The notes under the pieces: model-generated
The model's database searches: none
What the model saw: the letters and a program-made list of their open reading frames with translations, nothing else
What the model was told of the DNA's origin: nothing
Program-made: the position numbers and the translations under genes
Source of the DNA: Rutidosis leptorrhynchoides
Lineage: Eukaryota; Streptophyta; Magnoliopsida; Asterales; Asteraceae
Length of the DNA stretch: 64,000 nucleotides
Direction of reading: 5' to 3'
NCBI RefSeq assembly: GCF_046630445.1
Contig: NC_092338.1
Coordinates: forward strand, 147,569,501-147,633,500
Shown: piece by piece, positions 1 to 11,549 of the stretch
How the letters are laid out: each line of letters starts with the position of its first letter
How positions within the stretch are numbered: the stretch's first letter is position 1

Positions 1-1062
1 GGCTCTTTGGTTCACATCATAGCACAATCGCACATACTATGGCACTATCGGCTCTTTGGTTCATACCATAGCATACAAATAAATACATTATATACATACG
101 CATATAATTATTCCACTCACCTTGTATTCAAAGCGAAGGTAAGCCAACAAGCTCTTCAACCGTCAACGAAATCACCTATAATATTAATATAAAATCAACA
201 CTTATCTAAATGGGACTCTTAACCCGCCCAAATAGACACCTAGTGCAAATGTTCACCCTTTTGCACTCATAATGCCAATCATAGGCCTAACTCGCCAATA
301 ACCACTAAAACTAGTAACCACGGCATTACATCACCCAACTACACACCCCTAGGTCATTCAAAACTCGTTTGACCCATATCGAGGTCAACACACCCTTTTG
401 GGTCATCCACAACCCAAATAACACCCATTTACAAAAACAACAAAGTGTGCTAGTGATTAACTATCCATTTAAGACTCATAACCACTAATTAACATTTTGA
501 AACCCTAGGTTAGTTACTATTGAGTCCTCATGACCCAATATTACCCAAGAACACCCAAAATCACAAAAAATGGGTTTTATGTTCACCATTTACCCAAACC
601 CTAACCCTTATATAAATCAAAGTAAGGAAATCAAAGTTAGAACATACCACCACAACCAAAATGTAGCTAAAGGCTAGATAAACAACTTTAGTACTTGAGC
701 TTTAACCCGAATCAAGCTTCCTCCTTGATTTGAGCTTTCTCTCTCAAAGGGTTTCTCTCTCTAAAATTGAAGTGGAATTGAAGATGGTGTTGGTGGTTGT
801 GTTGAATGTGTTTCAACCACCACAAAACTGGCCATAAGTGACCTAAACCCGGCCTCAAGTGAAAGGACAAGAATGCCCCTCATTTAACTTTAATTTAAAA
901 AGCAGAAAACTGTGCCCAGGAGCAGTGCGCCACGCGCACCCTTAATAGTGTGCGGCGCGCACAAGTGATCTGAAAAGGTTCTGACCCAGTTTAATTACAC
1001 ACTGTTATCCACACTTTATGTCCCTATTTACATCTCTGTACAATAAATAATCGGGTCTTATA
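1..1062 (-). repeat. C1 3' LTR, partial (continues left of the window)
   Basis: The LTR starts on the minus strand at 1062 with TATAAGACCCG, probably from TGTAAGACCCG with the second base mutated. It directly follows a polypurine tract. It has no coding frame of note. Positions 1-75 hold two imperfect copies of GGCTCTTTGGTTCA about 50 bp apart. Positions 925-962 hold two GC-rich inverted repeats in otherwise AT-rich DNA. The outer LTR end is outside the window. Confidence 0.7.
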
Positions 1063-3217
1063 ACTCTCCCCCACTTGAATCGGAGCGAGTCCTCGCGATC
1101 CAAGCCGTATGACAAGAGGGAAGATAAACTAACACAAACTTTTCGGGCTCCCAAGTAAACTCGGAACCTTTACTATGACTCCATTGAACTTTAAAAGTTC
1201 TCACCTCTTTATTTCTCAACCTTTTGACCTTCTCATCGAGTATAGCAATCGGCTCCTCAATATACTCTAACTTATTGTTTAGCTCAATCTCGTCTAATGG
1301 CATCCATGAAGAATCATTCGCAAGACACTTACGGAGATGGGAAACATGAAATGTATTATGGATCCCCGCAAGCTCTTTGGGTAGTTCTAAACGATACGCA
1401 ACTTCGCCAACATGAGCTAAAATTTTAAATGGCCCAATAAACCGAGGAGCTAACTTTCCAAATTTTCGAAACCAAATAATACTCTTCCATGGCGAAACCT
1501 TAAGCATCACCATGTCACCTTATTGGAACTCAATTGGTCATCTACTCTTATCGGCATACGACTTTTGCCTATCTTGAGCCGCTTTCAAATGAGTCCAAAT
1601 CATCTCAGTCTTACTATTCGTCTCTAAAACCAAATCGGTATTCCTGATTTCCCTTTGTCCCACTTCACCCCAACAAATCGGAGTTCGACACCTACGCCCA
1701 TAAAGCATCTCATAAGGTGGCATCCCAAAACTAGTATGATAACTATTATTGTACGAGTATTCCACCAAAGGCAAGTGCTCATCTCAACTACCACTGAAAT
1801 CGATAATACACGCTCATAACATATCCTCCAATGTTTGATTCGTACGTTCGATTTGACCGTCCATTTGAGGATGGTACGCCGTGCTCAATCTCAAATGTGT
1901 ACCCATATCTTCATGAAACTTTTCCCCAAACCGAGATGTGAAACGAGTATCCTGATTCGAAACAATAGATATAAGGACCCCGTGTCTCGATATCACCTCC
2001 TTGATAAATAACCTTGACAAAGCCTCCGACGATATCGTTTCCCGAATGCGAAGAAACAAAGCACTTTTCGTCAATCGATCAACTATCACTCAAATCGTAT
2101 CAAATTGGGTTCTCACTGTCTTAGGTAACTTCGTGATGAAATCCATGGTAATGTGCTCCCATTTCCATTTCGGGATTTCTAACGGTTGTAACATACCATA
2201 CAATTTTTGATGCTCGGCCTTAACTTGCAAACACGTGACACATTTTTCTACATACTTTACAACATCACGTTTCTTGCCCGGCCACCAATACTCTTTCTTC
2301 AAATCAAGATACATCTTTGTCGCGCCCGGATGAATAGAATACTTTGACTTATGCGCTTCATCAAGTAACACTTGTCGGAAATCTCCCATTCTAGGCACCC
2401 ACACTCTTCCTTGAAAGGACAACAAACCATGCGGGCCTAAGGTAATGGACTCCGTTTGCCCCACGATTCGTTCTTCATGATTGTTATTAACAAAAACTTT
2501 AATTTGGATTTCACCAATCTTTACAAGAAAATCGTTAGTAATAATCATGCGTAACGATCCTACTCGTATCGCCGGATGTTGACTCTTTCGACTCAATGCA
2601 TCCGCGACCACATTCGCCTTACCCGGATGGTAAAGTATCTCACAATCATAATCCTTTACCACATCCATCCATCTACGTTGACGATAATTCAAATCTCGTT
2701 GGTCAAAGAGATGCTTTAGACTTTTATGATCCGAATAAATCGTACACTTGACACGATACAAGTAGTGGCGCCAAATTTTCAACGCATGAACCACCACCGC
2801 CAATTCAAGATCATGAGTCGGATATCTCTTTTCGTGCTCCTTTAATTTTCGAGAGGCATAAGCGATGACTTTACCTCTTTGCATTAGAACACACCCGATT
2901 CCATTTAATGAGGCATCACAATAAACCGTCATATCTTCTACACCTTCCGGTAACACCAAAACCGGAGCTTGACATAACTTCTTTCAACAATTGGAAAGCA
3001 ATTTCTTGCTCATTTTCCCAATTAAATCTCGCGTTCTTCCTTGTCAACTTTGTTAACGGAGAAGTGATCTTAAAAAAGTATTGGATAAACCGACGATAAT
3101 AACCGGCCAATCCGAGAAAACTTCAAATTTTCGTAGGCATAGTCGGTTGTTCCCAACTCTTCACCGTCTCTATCTTCCCCGGATCCACTTGAATACCTTA
3201 TTTGTTCACAATATGGC
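1058..3217 (-). pseudogene. pol: C1 pol remnant: RT end, RNase H, integrase, chromodomain
   Basis: Read on the minus strand, the frame begins in the RT connection (GHIVNK, AGYYRRFIQ), with one frame change near 2960-3000. RNase H follows ([30 protein letters not shown]), then the integrase zinc-binding region ([12 protein letters not shown]), the integrase core (ITMDFI, AYHPQMDGQIERT), a GPF/Y-like region (RFIGPFKIL) and a chromodomain tail (VRTFKVQWSHSKGSEFTWEPE). After about 2959 one frame stays readable apart from stops at 2090, 1814, 1784, 1538 and 1520. Most of these look like TGG-to-TGA or CGA-to-TGA changes. The usual SDRD at the second integrase aspartate reads SNQD, so the core would be inactive even without the stops. 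Confidence 0.85.
1063..1076 (-). other. C1 polypurine tract
   Basis: The minus strand reads AAGTGGGGGAGAGT just before the 3' LTR. This is the expected plus-strand priming site for reverse transcription. It overlaps the last codons of the pol frame, whose stop is at 1058-1060. Confidence 0.7.
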
Positions 3218-3433
3218 TGATGTTATAGCGGAGGGGTACGAAATACTATTATTGTTTACTATGAAATACGACGAAATATTACACAAGTTTTATTTAATTT
3301 ATTTACGGATGGGATATACCTAAACCTTGCTACAACACTATAGGAGGCAGTGTACCTAATCATAGAGTAGTGTAGTTTTTAGTAAGTACAGTTTGTTCCA
3401 CGGGGAGCTAGTGATTACGTACTATATTTTTAA

Positions 3434-3549
<116 letters not shown>

Positions 3550-4650
3550 TAGTAATATTAAAAAGGGGGGTTTTACCATTTAATGACCGGTTTGTCGATT
3601 TTAAATAAAGCGTAAAGATAAATGACGATAATTAAAATGCGTAAAATAAATAGCAGTATTTAAATGGCGATATATAAAATTGCGAATAATAAAATGACAG
3701 TAAATAAAAGTACGATGAGAAATACGATAAAAGAATTATGCTTATTTAAACTTCCGTAACCATGATGTTTGACGTTTTGATTTTAATTTATTACTCTGGG
3801 TCAATTGTCCTTTGTCCTAGTTTATTTGATACCTATCTGGTTTTCGCCCATAATAGTCCATCGGTCATAATTATAAAATGCTCGTCAAATTAATCTTATT
3901 CCCGAAGTCAAATATTCCAACTAATTAGGGATTCAAACTGTAACAAGGTTTTAATACTTTGTTAATAATTACACCAGGTTATCGACTGCGTGTAATCCAA
4001 GGTTTTAATAATTTGTTAACAATTACACAAATTACCCTTGTATGTAATCCACCCCTGTTTTAATTAGTCCATGATACATTAATTTATTCACTTGGCCATA
4101 ATGAATAATCAATTACCCAATCCAATTGATTAATTAAATGATTGTAAACGATGTCGTATAAACGTCACTAAATAGGACATTCGTAATCATTTTAATAATT
4201 ATTAGAATAACTAATTTGAAGATAGGTTCGACAGGTTCCAATGAGTTGTCATTCAATTAGACAATACCCCCCACCTATTAATAGTCAATAGTCCAATGTT
4301 CACAAGTGTCGGTCTTTTGTCCAAACCCTAGTTATGGTACAAAATCCAATAACCCCGTCTTAATATTTAGTCTAACATCACGATTACTTCGGCTTAAATA
4401 AGCATAATAATAACTTAGTTACGAGACATTAATTGAAAAAGGAAGAACATAGCTTACAGTGATTGTTTATAGCGTAGCGTTACACGGACAGAGTTCCGAC
4501 TTTAAAACCCGTAAAACATTTCTTACAATAACCAAAATTATTATTATTAAACTTAAATTAAAATTAAAATTAATATTATAAATATATATATCGTATATAT
4601 TGAGAGATTCAGAGAAAATGGGGTGCAGAATTCGAGCAGAATGCGTGAGC

Positions 4651-4726
4651 TTTTATAGGGAAATTTGATCCTGGGCTGCTCCGCGATCGCTATGGATTTC
4701 CCCTTTACAGCTCCGCGATCGCGGAG
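4651..4726 (-). promoter_or_regulatory. A2 LTR promoter block: paired GCGATCGC palindromes and TATA box
   Basis: On the minus strand, CTCCGCGATCGCGGAG (4711-4726, a perfect 16-bp palindrome) is followed by a second GCGATCGC core (4683-4690, imperfect arms) and then TATAAAA (4651-4657). The layout equals that of the A1 and A3 LTRs, but the arms differ (CTCC/GGAG instead of CCAT/ATGG). The core and symmetry are kept while the flanks change, which suggests a binding site. The role is inferred. Confidence 0.55.
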
Positions 4727-5205
4727 TTTCGCACTCCATCTCATCAATTGATTTAAACGTGGGCGGCTTTGTATAATATAATATATAATAATATATATAT
4801 TATAATATATAATATATATAATTAATTATATATTATATTAAATTCTTGTGCATAGTTGACTTGTAATTTTAGCTCCGTTGAGTCGTAAGTTGATAGTCGG
4901 TTCATGTCTAGGTTCCGGATTTTCGAACGCCTTTTCGTATGATTTAATATCTTGTACTTTACGTTTCGCGACTTGTGCTCTTGTCATTTTTAGACGTTAT
5001 TTATCAATAAATTGAACCACTTGGAGTTTAACTTGTACATTTGAGCTTTTTGGTCATTTGCGTCTTCAAATCTTCGTTTTCTTCTTTTGTCTTTGCATTT
5101 ATTTATTTAAACGAATATTACTTGAAAATAGAACAATTGCAACCAAAAACTTTACATTTTGGAAGGATATTGCGCCTAAATATATGTTCATTTGGAGTAC
5201 TATCA

Positions 5206-5221
5206 AATATCCCCACACTTG
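5206..5221 (-). other. A2 polypurine tract
   Basis: The minus strand reads CAAGTGTGGGGATATT directly before the 3' LTR start. The same motif precedes the A1 and A3 3' LTRs. Confidence 0.75.
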
Positions 5222-5599
5222 AGCGTTGCTTGTCCTCAAGCAATACAGAACTTGAAATTAAATCACACTTCACTCGAATCACTTTTTTTATTCTCACACT
5301 TTATACATCAGTGATTTTGATACGGTGGTATAAACAATGATAGTAACGATGTGGTTTACAGTCCCACATGACTATGAAAATTTAGATCCTTTAAGGAAAT
5401 TGGATCTTTATGAAAACATTTGATCTTTTGAAAATTCAAGCTAGATTTTAACTCAAGCGAGTTTTCTGGAATAACCCTTCACCGGTGTTTGCAAAATGTT
5501 TTTGTGGGTTTCAGATATTTAAAATTTTAGCTCAAAACTTATGGTTTTGTGTCACACACTTGTTAATCCTTGTATTAGGAAAGCAACACGTCCAATATA
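5222..5599 (-). other. Distal 3' UTR of A2, left of S1
   Basis: This aligns with the region just before the PPT in A1 (17880-18274) and A3 (31462-31840). It carries no credible gene. It ends at the S1 target site ATATA (5595-5599). The sequence resumes at 23779 with GTATA, the other copy of the duplication with one mismatch. Confidence 0.75.
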
Positions 5600-6656
5600 T
5601 ATAAAGACCCGTCCTAATCCATCTGGACGAATACATTATATTTGGTTACATTGCGAGGTACTTGACCTCTATATGATACATTTTACAAACATTGCATTCG
5701 TTTTTAAAAGACAAACTTTCATTACATCGACAGTTGACGGCATGCATACCATTTCATAATATATCTAAACTATAAATGACTTGATAATATTCTTGATGAA
5801 CTCAATGACTCGAATGCAACGTCTTTTGAAATATGTCATGAATGACTCCAAGTAATATCTCTAAGATGAGCAAATGCACAGCGGAAGATTTCTTTCATAC
5901 CTGAGAATAAACATGCTTTAAAGTGTCAACCAAAAGGTTGGTGAGTTCATTAGTTTATCATAATCGATCATTTTCATCATTTTAATAGACCACAAGATTT
6001 TCATTTTCATTTCTCATAAATATACGTCCCATGCATAGAGACAAAAATCATTCATATAGATTGAACACCTGGTAATCGACATTAACAAGATGCATATAGA
6101 ATATCCCCATCATTCCAGGAAACCCATCGGACATGATAAAATCGAAGTACTAAAGCATTCCAAATTACAGAATGGGGCTTGTTGGGCTGATAATGCTAAA
6201 AATGAACATATATTTCATAGCATTATCCCTCAAGAAAGACAAGCTTTTAGTTGCAATTGTTCTATTTACAAGTGATATTCGTTTAAATAATAAAAGATGA
6301 AGACAAAAGACAGATTCGACGAATTGAAGACGCAAACGACCAAAAAGCTCAAAAGTACAAAGTACAATCAAAGTGGTTCCAATTATTGATAAGAAACGTC
6401 TCAAAATTACAAGAGTACAAGACGCAAAACGCAAAGTACAAGATATTAAATTATACGCAAGGACGTTCAAAAATCCGGAACCGGGACCAAAGTCAACTCT
6501 CAACGCTCGACGCAACGGACTAAAAAGTACAAGTCAACTATGCACATAAATATAATATAATATTTAAATAATTCTTATGATTATTTATATATTATATTTA
6601 TTTATTAAAACGTCGACAAGCAATGAAACAAAAATATGTGGGCTGCTACCTACCAC

Positions 6657-6731
6657 CATGCGATCGCATGTCCTGGAGGCACAAAAGCCATGCGATCGCA
6701 TGGCCCTGAAATCCAGGCCTGGTCCTATAAA
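6657..6731 (+). promoter_or_regulatory. A1 5' LTR promoter block: two GCGATCGC palindromes plus TATAAA
   Basis: CATGCGATCGCATG (6657-6670) and GCCATGCGATCGCATGGC (6687-6704, perfect 18-bp palindrome) lie 16 bp apart. TATAAA (6726-6731) follows 21 bp later. A TATA box here would place transcription start near 6755-6765, just before the TA tract. The module is repeated at 18758-18833, and with different arms in the A2 and A3 LTRs. Confidence 0.6.
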
Positions 6732-6786
6732 GTTCGCGAGTTTTGAACGAAATTTACACATCTTTTTCTTTCCTTTCTCTGAACGT

Positions 6787-6789
<3 letters not shown>

Positions 6790-6865
<76 letters not shown>
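6790..6865. repeat. (TA)n microsatellite in the A1 5' LTR
   Basis: Pure TA run about 60 bp downstream of the TATA box. The copy in the 3' LTR (18894-18980) is slightly longer. The A3 LTR lacks the expansion. Confidence 0.95.
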
Positions 6866-6870
<5 letters not shown>

Positions 6871-8208
6871 TTTAATTTTTATTTTTATTTTAAATTCTAA
6901 TAATAAGGGTAAGTTAGCGAATGTTGTAAGGGTGTAAGTCGAAATTCTGTCCGTGTAACGCTACGTTATTTTTAATCACTGTAAGTTATGGTTAATGTTA
7001 TTTTTAAATTAATGTCTCGTAGCTAAGTTATTATTATGCTTATTTAAGACGAAGTAATCATGATGTTAGGCTGAAAATATTAAGATTGGGTAATTGGGTT
7101 TTGTACCATAATTGGGGTTTGGACAAAAGAACGACACTTGTGGAAATTAGACTATGGGCTATTAATGGGTTTTATATTAACTAAACGATACCTCGTTAAA
7201 TTAATATATAGACTTATAATTTGACGTATTTATATATAACCACATACGCTTGACTGGGTACGCTGGGCGGGATATCTATAAATACCAATAATTGTTCATT
7301 TTACCGGACACGGAACTGGATTAATAGTTAGTAGACTTGTTGAAACAGGGGTGGATTACATTCAAGGGTAATTGGTGTAATTGTAAACAAAGTAGTAAAA
7401 CCTTGGTTTACACGCAGTCGATAACCTGGTGTATTCATTAAACAAAGTATTAAAACCTTGTTACAATTCGAATCCCCAATTAGTTGGAATATTTGACTTC
7501 GGATATAAGGATAATTTGACGAGGACACTCGCACTTTATATTTATGACTGATGGACTGTTATGGACAAAAACCAGACGAACATATTGAATAATCCAGGAC
7601 AAAGGACAATTAACCCATGGGAATAAACTAAAATCAACACGTCAAACATCATGATTACGGAAGTTTAAATAAGCATAATTCTTTTATTTTCATATTTAAT
7701 TGCACTTCTAATTATCGAACTTTTATTTATTGTCATTGTATTTAATTGCACTTTTAATTATTGTACTTTTTAATTATCGCACTTTTATTTATCGTAATTT
7801 CATTATCGTTATTTATTTTACGCTTTAAATTAAGTCTTTTATTTATTTAATATTTTACATTAGGTTTTAACTGCGACTAAAGTTTTAAAAATCGACAAAC
7901 CGGTCATTAAACGGTAAAAACCCCCTTTTTATGATAATAATATTACTTATATATATTTGTATTTTTATAAATTAAAACTAATATAGCGTTAAGCTTGTTT
8001 AAGTGTATCACTGTGGAACGAACCGGACTTACTAAAAACTACACTACTGTACGATTAGGTACACTGCCTATAAATGTTGTAGCAAGGTTTTGGTACATCC
8101 ATTCTATAAATAAATAAATATCTTGTGTAAAATTGTATCATATTTAATAGTATTTCGTTATAAAAATAATACTATTTCCTAGTACACCTCGCACACATCA
8201 AGTATTTT

Positions 8209-8220
8209 TGGCGCCGGGGA
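8209..8220 (+). other. A1 primer-binding site, shortened tRNA-Asp type
   Basis: TGGCGCCGGGGA lies 8 bp after the LTR end. The A2 site (29346-29363) reads TGGCGCCGCTGCCGGGGA on its own strand. A1 therefore lacks the inner CTGCC, leaving an 8-nt match (TGGCGCCG) to the tRNA 3' end before the gap. Confidence 0.7.
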
Positions 8221-9557
8221 CAATTCTGCTTAAACGCCGGAAGCGCAACGCTATAGAAAAAAAAATTTATTACTTTTTAGTTTACTTTTATAAAAATACG
8301 CTTTTGTAAAAAAAAAATATACGTTTTAAATTTTAAAAACCGAAAATATAAAAAGAAAAACAAAAATATAAATATTTTTAAGAGTTTGTTAAATATATAG
8401 GTTTTATAAAGTTTCTTTATTTTTATTTTTTTAAAAATATAAGTTTTATATAAATATTCTATACATTTAAAACAGAAAAACAAAAAACAAATATATAAGA
8501 AATCTACTCGGCCCGTACTGTAGCAGCCCAATTTCAGGCCCGAAAATCTACTCCATGCGATCGCATGGATTTTTAACGGGAGGACCATGCGATCGCATGG
8601 CCCTGTCAGACACGCCACATTTGACCTAGTTTCGCATTAATTACGGAGTATATTTAATTATTATTATTATAAAACCCTAATTAGGGTTTTGTTATTTAAT
8701 TAATTAAGTTAGTTTGAGTATTTAATTTATATATTTAGTTTAATTAGTTTAATTAAATTATAAAATTAATAGTTTTAATAAATAAATAATATAAAAATAA
8801 TATTTTTATAAAAATTGTACTTTTTACAACTTTAAGTATATTTTTATATTTTGTTTCTTTTTATTCGTTTTAGCGTAATATTTGTGTTTTTCGCTCTTAT
8901 TTAGTTTTAATTCATAGTTTTTGCCATAGTTATTTTTACTTCTAGATTTTTAGGCTTTGCCGTAAAATCCCTTAAGTGCTTTTTCTTTAGACTAAGATTT
9001 AAGTGCTTTAGAATTTTGCGACGCCGTTTTTATATTTTAGTACCTTTTTAAGTTATTGCCATTTGGGATATAGTTTTTCTTTTAAGCTTTAATATTTTTA
9101 GACGCAACTTTTAATTCTTAGTTTTTAATTCCTTTTTAAGTTTCGACGCGCTACTTTCTTATTTTTATTTTTTGACGCCTATTATTTTTCGACCTTTTAT
9201 TTTTTTTCGACGTTTTTCGACGCGCTCTTTTTCTTTCTTATTTCTCGACATTCTAGTTTTTAGGACATAGAATTTTTCTATTTCTTCTCTCTAAATTTCT
9301 TTAAACTTTAACGAAAAATTATTTTAAGTGGTTAAATTGATAGACATCAAAATTTTCTGGTTCGTAGTAATAGTTGGATTTGTACATGGACCGGGTTATT
9401 GGAGCCAAACAGTACTCAATTATATTGAGACCAAACGAATCCTGCCCCTCTGCTGCATCTTTTGGCTATTCGAAACGTGGGCAAAATCAAAAAAGTCTAT
9501 TAATTTGATAACTTATATAATTTTTCTTATTTTTATAACTAATAGGATATTCAGTGA
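8221..9557 (+). other. A1 leader, non-coding, with promoter-like block
   Basis: About 1.3 kb with no credible ORF. It holds the palindrome pair and TATA/telo-box described separately (8552-8690) and T-rich DNA to about 9300. The last 250 bp are conserved with A2. Just before the gag ATG there is a branch-point-like TAACTAAT and an AG (9544-9545) after a T-rich stretch, which resembles a 3' splice site. An untranslated intron in the leader is possible but not shown. Confidence 0.6.
8552..8690 (+). promoter_or_regulatory. Second palindrome-pair/TATA module, inside the A1 leader
   Basis: TCCATGCGATCGCATGGA (8552-8569) and CCATGCGATCGCATGG (8585-8600) repeat the LTR motif. TATAAAA (8668-8674) follows and overlaps AAAACCCTAATTAGGGTTTT (8671-8690), a 20-bp palindrome made of two facing telo-boxes (AAACCCTAA). 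Telo-boxes are known plant promoter elements. A downstream promoter or an enhancer in the leader is an inference. Confidence 0.45.
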
Positions 9558-11549
9558 ATGCACCGAGCAAAACGTTCACCACCTTTTGTACGTTCACCAC
9601 CTGTAACTCGATCAAGACATCTGGCAAATATTGTCGCCGTTGATTTTTCTTTAGAATCGTCATCCAGTCGACCAAGTACTCCAATTCAAATTTCCGATAA
9701 TCCATTTTTTGAACCCGACCTCACAATTGAGAATCCGGAGAATATTCAGGGACGATTTCGAGATCCTGAACCATTAATATTTCCTCCGGAACCACCAATC
9801 ATTCAAACAGAGATTATTGAGGAACCAACCATTAAATCAGAATCCTATAGTGATTCAGATTCAACAAATTCAATCATGGAAAATCTGGAACCTCTAAGTA
9901 TGGAAGACCGAATGAGAACTAAACGCACTGGCCAAGGTCACGCAATTACTCAACCTGACATTAATGCGCCAGATTATGAAATCAAAGGACAAATCCTACA
10001 CATGGTAACTAATCAATGCCAATTTAGTGGTGCACCGAAGGAAGATCCAAATGAACATCTTCATACTTTTAATAGGATATGTACTCTATTTAAAATAAGA
10101 GAAGTGGAGGATGAACAGATATATCTCATGTTATTTCCCTGGACTTTAAAGGGAGAAGCCAAAGATTGGTTAGAATCGTTACCTGAAGGAGCGATTGATA
10201 CATGGGACGTTTTAGTTGAAAAATTTCTTAAACAATTCTTTCCGGCATCTAAAGCCGTGAGACTTCAAGGAGAAATTGTTACGTTCACACAGAAGCCAAA
10301 TGAAACTCTATATGAAGCATGGACAAGATTTGGAAAGTTATTAAGAGGATGTCCGCAACATGGTTTAGACACTTGTCAAATAGTACAAATATTCTACCAA
10401 GGATGCGACATCACTACAAGAAAAGACATCGATATAGCAGCTGGTGGTTCCATTATGAAGAAAACAGCAACTGATGCTTACAAAATTATTGATAACACTG
10501 CTTCCCACTCACATGAGTGGCACCAAGAAAAAGATATCGTTAGATCATCTAAAGCTGCTAGAGCCGATTCTAGCGATGACTTAGATTCCATTTCTGCAAA
10601 GATAGATGCTGTCGAGAGACGAATGGAAAAGATGACTAAAGATATTCACTCAATACGAATTAGTTGTGAGTAGTGTGGAGGACCACATTTGACAAAAGAT
10701 TGTCCCAGTATTGAACTAACAATGGAACAAAGAGAGAATGTTTTATACATAAACCAAAGGCCTGGAAATAATTATCAGAATAATTATCAACTGCCAAGAC
10801 CAATCTACAATCAAAACCAGAACTATAACCGAAATGTTCCATACAACAACCAACAAGGTCCAAGTAATCAACAAGTATCCAATAATACTTACAATCAGCA
10901 AAGACCTAATTTTCAAAACATACCACCACAACCTGATGATAAAAAGCCAAATTTAGAAGACATGATGTCAAAGCTAGTTGAATCTCAAACTCAATTTTTC
11001 ACATCTCAGAAACAAACCAATGAACAAAATGCTCAAGCATTTAGAAATCAACAAGCTTCTATTCAAAATATGGAACAAGAAGTAAGTAACCTAGCAAGGT
11101 TGATAGGTGAAAGAAAACCGGGAAGTCTACCTAGTGCTACAAATGCTAATCCCCGGAATGAAACAGCTAAAGCCATTACCACAAGAAGTGGTATTACACT
11201 TAAACCACCTGAAATACCTGTAATTTCTGATGATGCTATTCCTACTTCACAAGAACCACAGTCTGAACAAGATAAGGAAACAGAACCGGTAGTTGAAAAG
11301 GTTAATGAAGATAACACAGTTAAGGCTAAACCTTATGTTAAACCATACCAACCACCACTTCCTTACCCAAGTAAAATGAGAAAAGAGAGACTTGAAGCCG
11401 AACAATCCAAATTCTTGGATATGTTTAAACAGATTAATGTAAATCTTCCTTTCATTGATGTGATTTCAGGAATGCCTAGATATGCTAAATTTCTGAAAGA
11501 TCTAATCACAAATAGAAAGAAAATGGAAGAACTCTCGGCTGTACTATGA
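9558..11549 (+). pseudogene. gag: A1 gag, broken by one stop and a terminal frameshift
   Basis: Begins MHRAKRSPPF, the same start as A2. The N-terminal part is acidic and Pro-rich. The retrotransposon gag (capsid) domain spans about residues 155-280 (HTFNRICTLFK, FPWTLKGEAKDWLESLP, ETLYEAWTRFGKLLRGCP). A CCHC-type knuckle of spacing C-X2-C-X3-H-X4-C follows, but its second residue is TAG at 10671-10673 where A2 and A3 have a glutamine codon after Glu. The same frame continues past the stop (NQRPGNNYQNN-type Asn/Gln-rich linker, coiled-coil-like stretch) to about 11545. There a 1-bp loss relative to A3 shifts the frame into pol. A3 reads gag and pol in one frame, so the ancestor probably made a single polyprotein. 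Confidence 0.88.

Larger units (their letters stand above)
1..3217 (-). mobile_element. C1: 3' half of a Tekay/Del-type Ty3/gypsy chromovirus
   Basis: On the minus strand this reads RT end, RNase H, integrase, chromodomain tail, polypurine tract and 3' LTR. The order and the C-terminal chromodomain mark a chromovirus of the Tekay/Del group. The RT is cut at 3217/3218, where the LTR of Athila element A2 begins (TGATG...). The missing 5' half should lie beyond the right edge of the window, past A3. C1 is the oldest visible layer, because A2 with everything nested in it lies within C1. Many in-frame stops show that it is dead. Confidence 0.85.
6188..8200 (+). repeat. A1 5' LTR
   Basis: Starts TGATAATGC and ends CGCACACATCA, directly followed by the primer site. 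It contains the promoter block at 6657-6731 and a TA tract. Antisense frames in it are duplicated in the 3' LTR and are not treated as genes. Confidence 0.93.

Noticed and set aside
6165-6515. 116-codon minus-strand frame, repeated at 18273-18605
   Set aside because: Antisense within the A1 LTR and duplicated only because LTRs are duplicated; no domain.
7328-7534. 68-codon frame repeated exactly at 19443-19649
   Set aside because: LTR copy effect; antisense, no domain, AT-rich composition.
8671-8690. Telomeric repeat remnant
   Set aside because: Only one unit on each side of a palindrome; a telo-box is more likely than telomere DNA.
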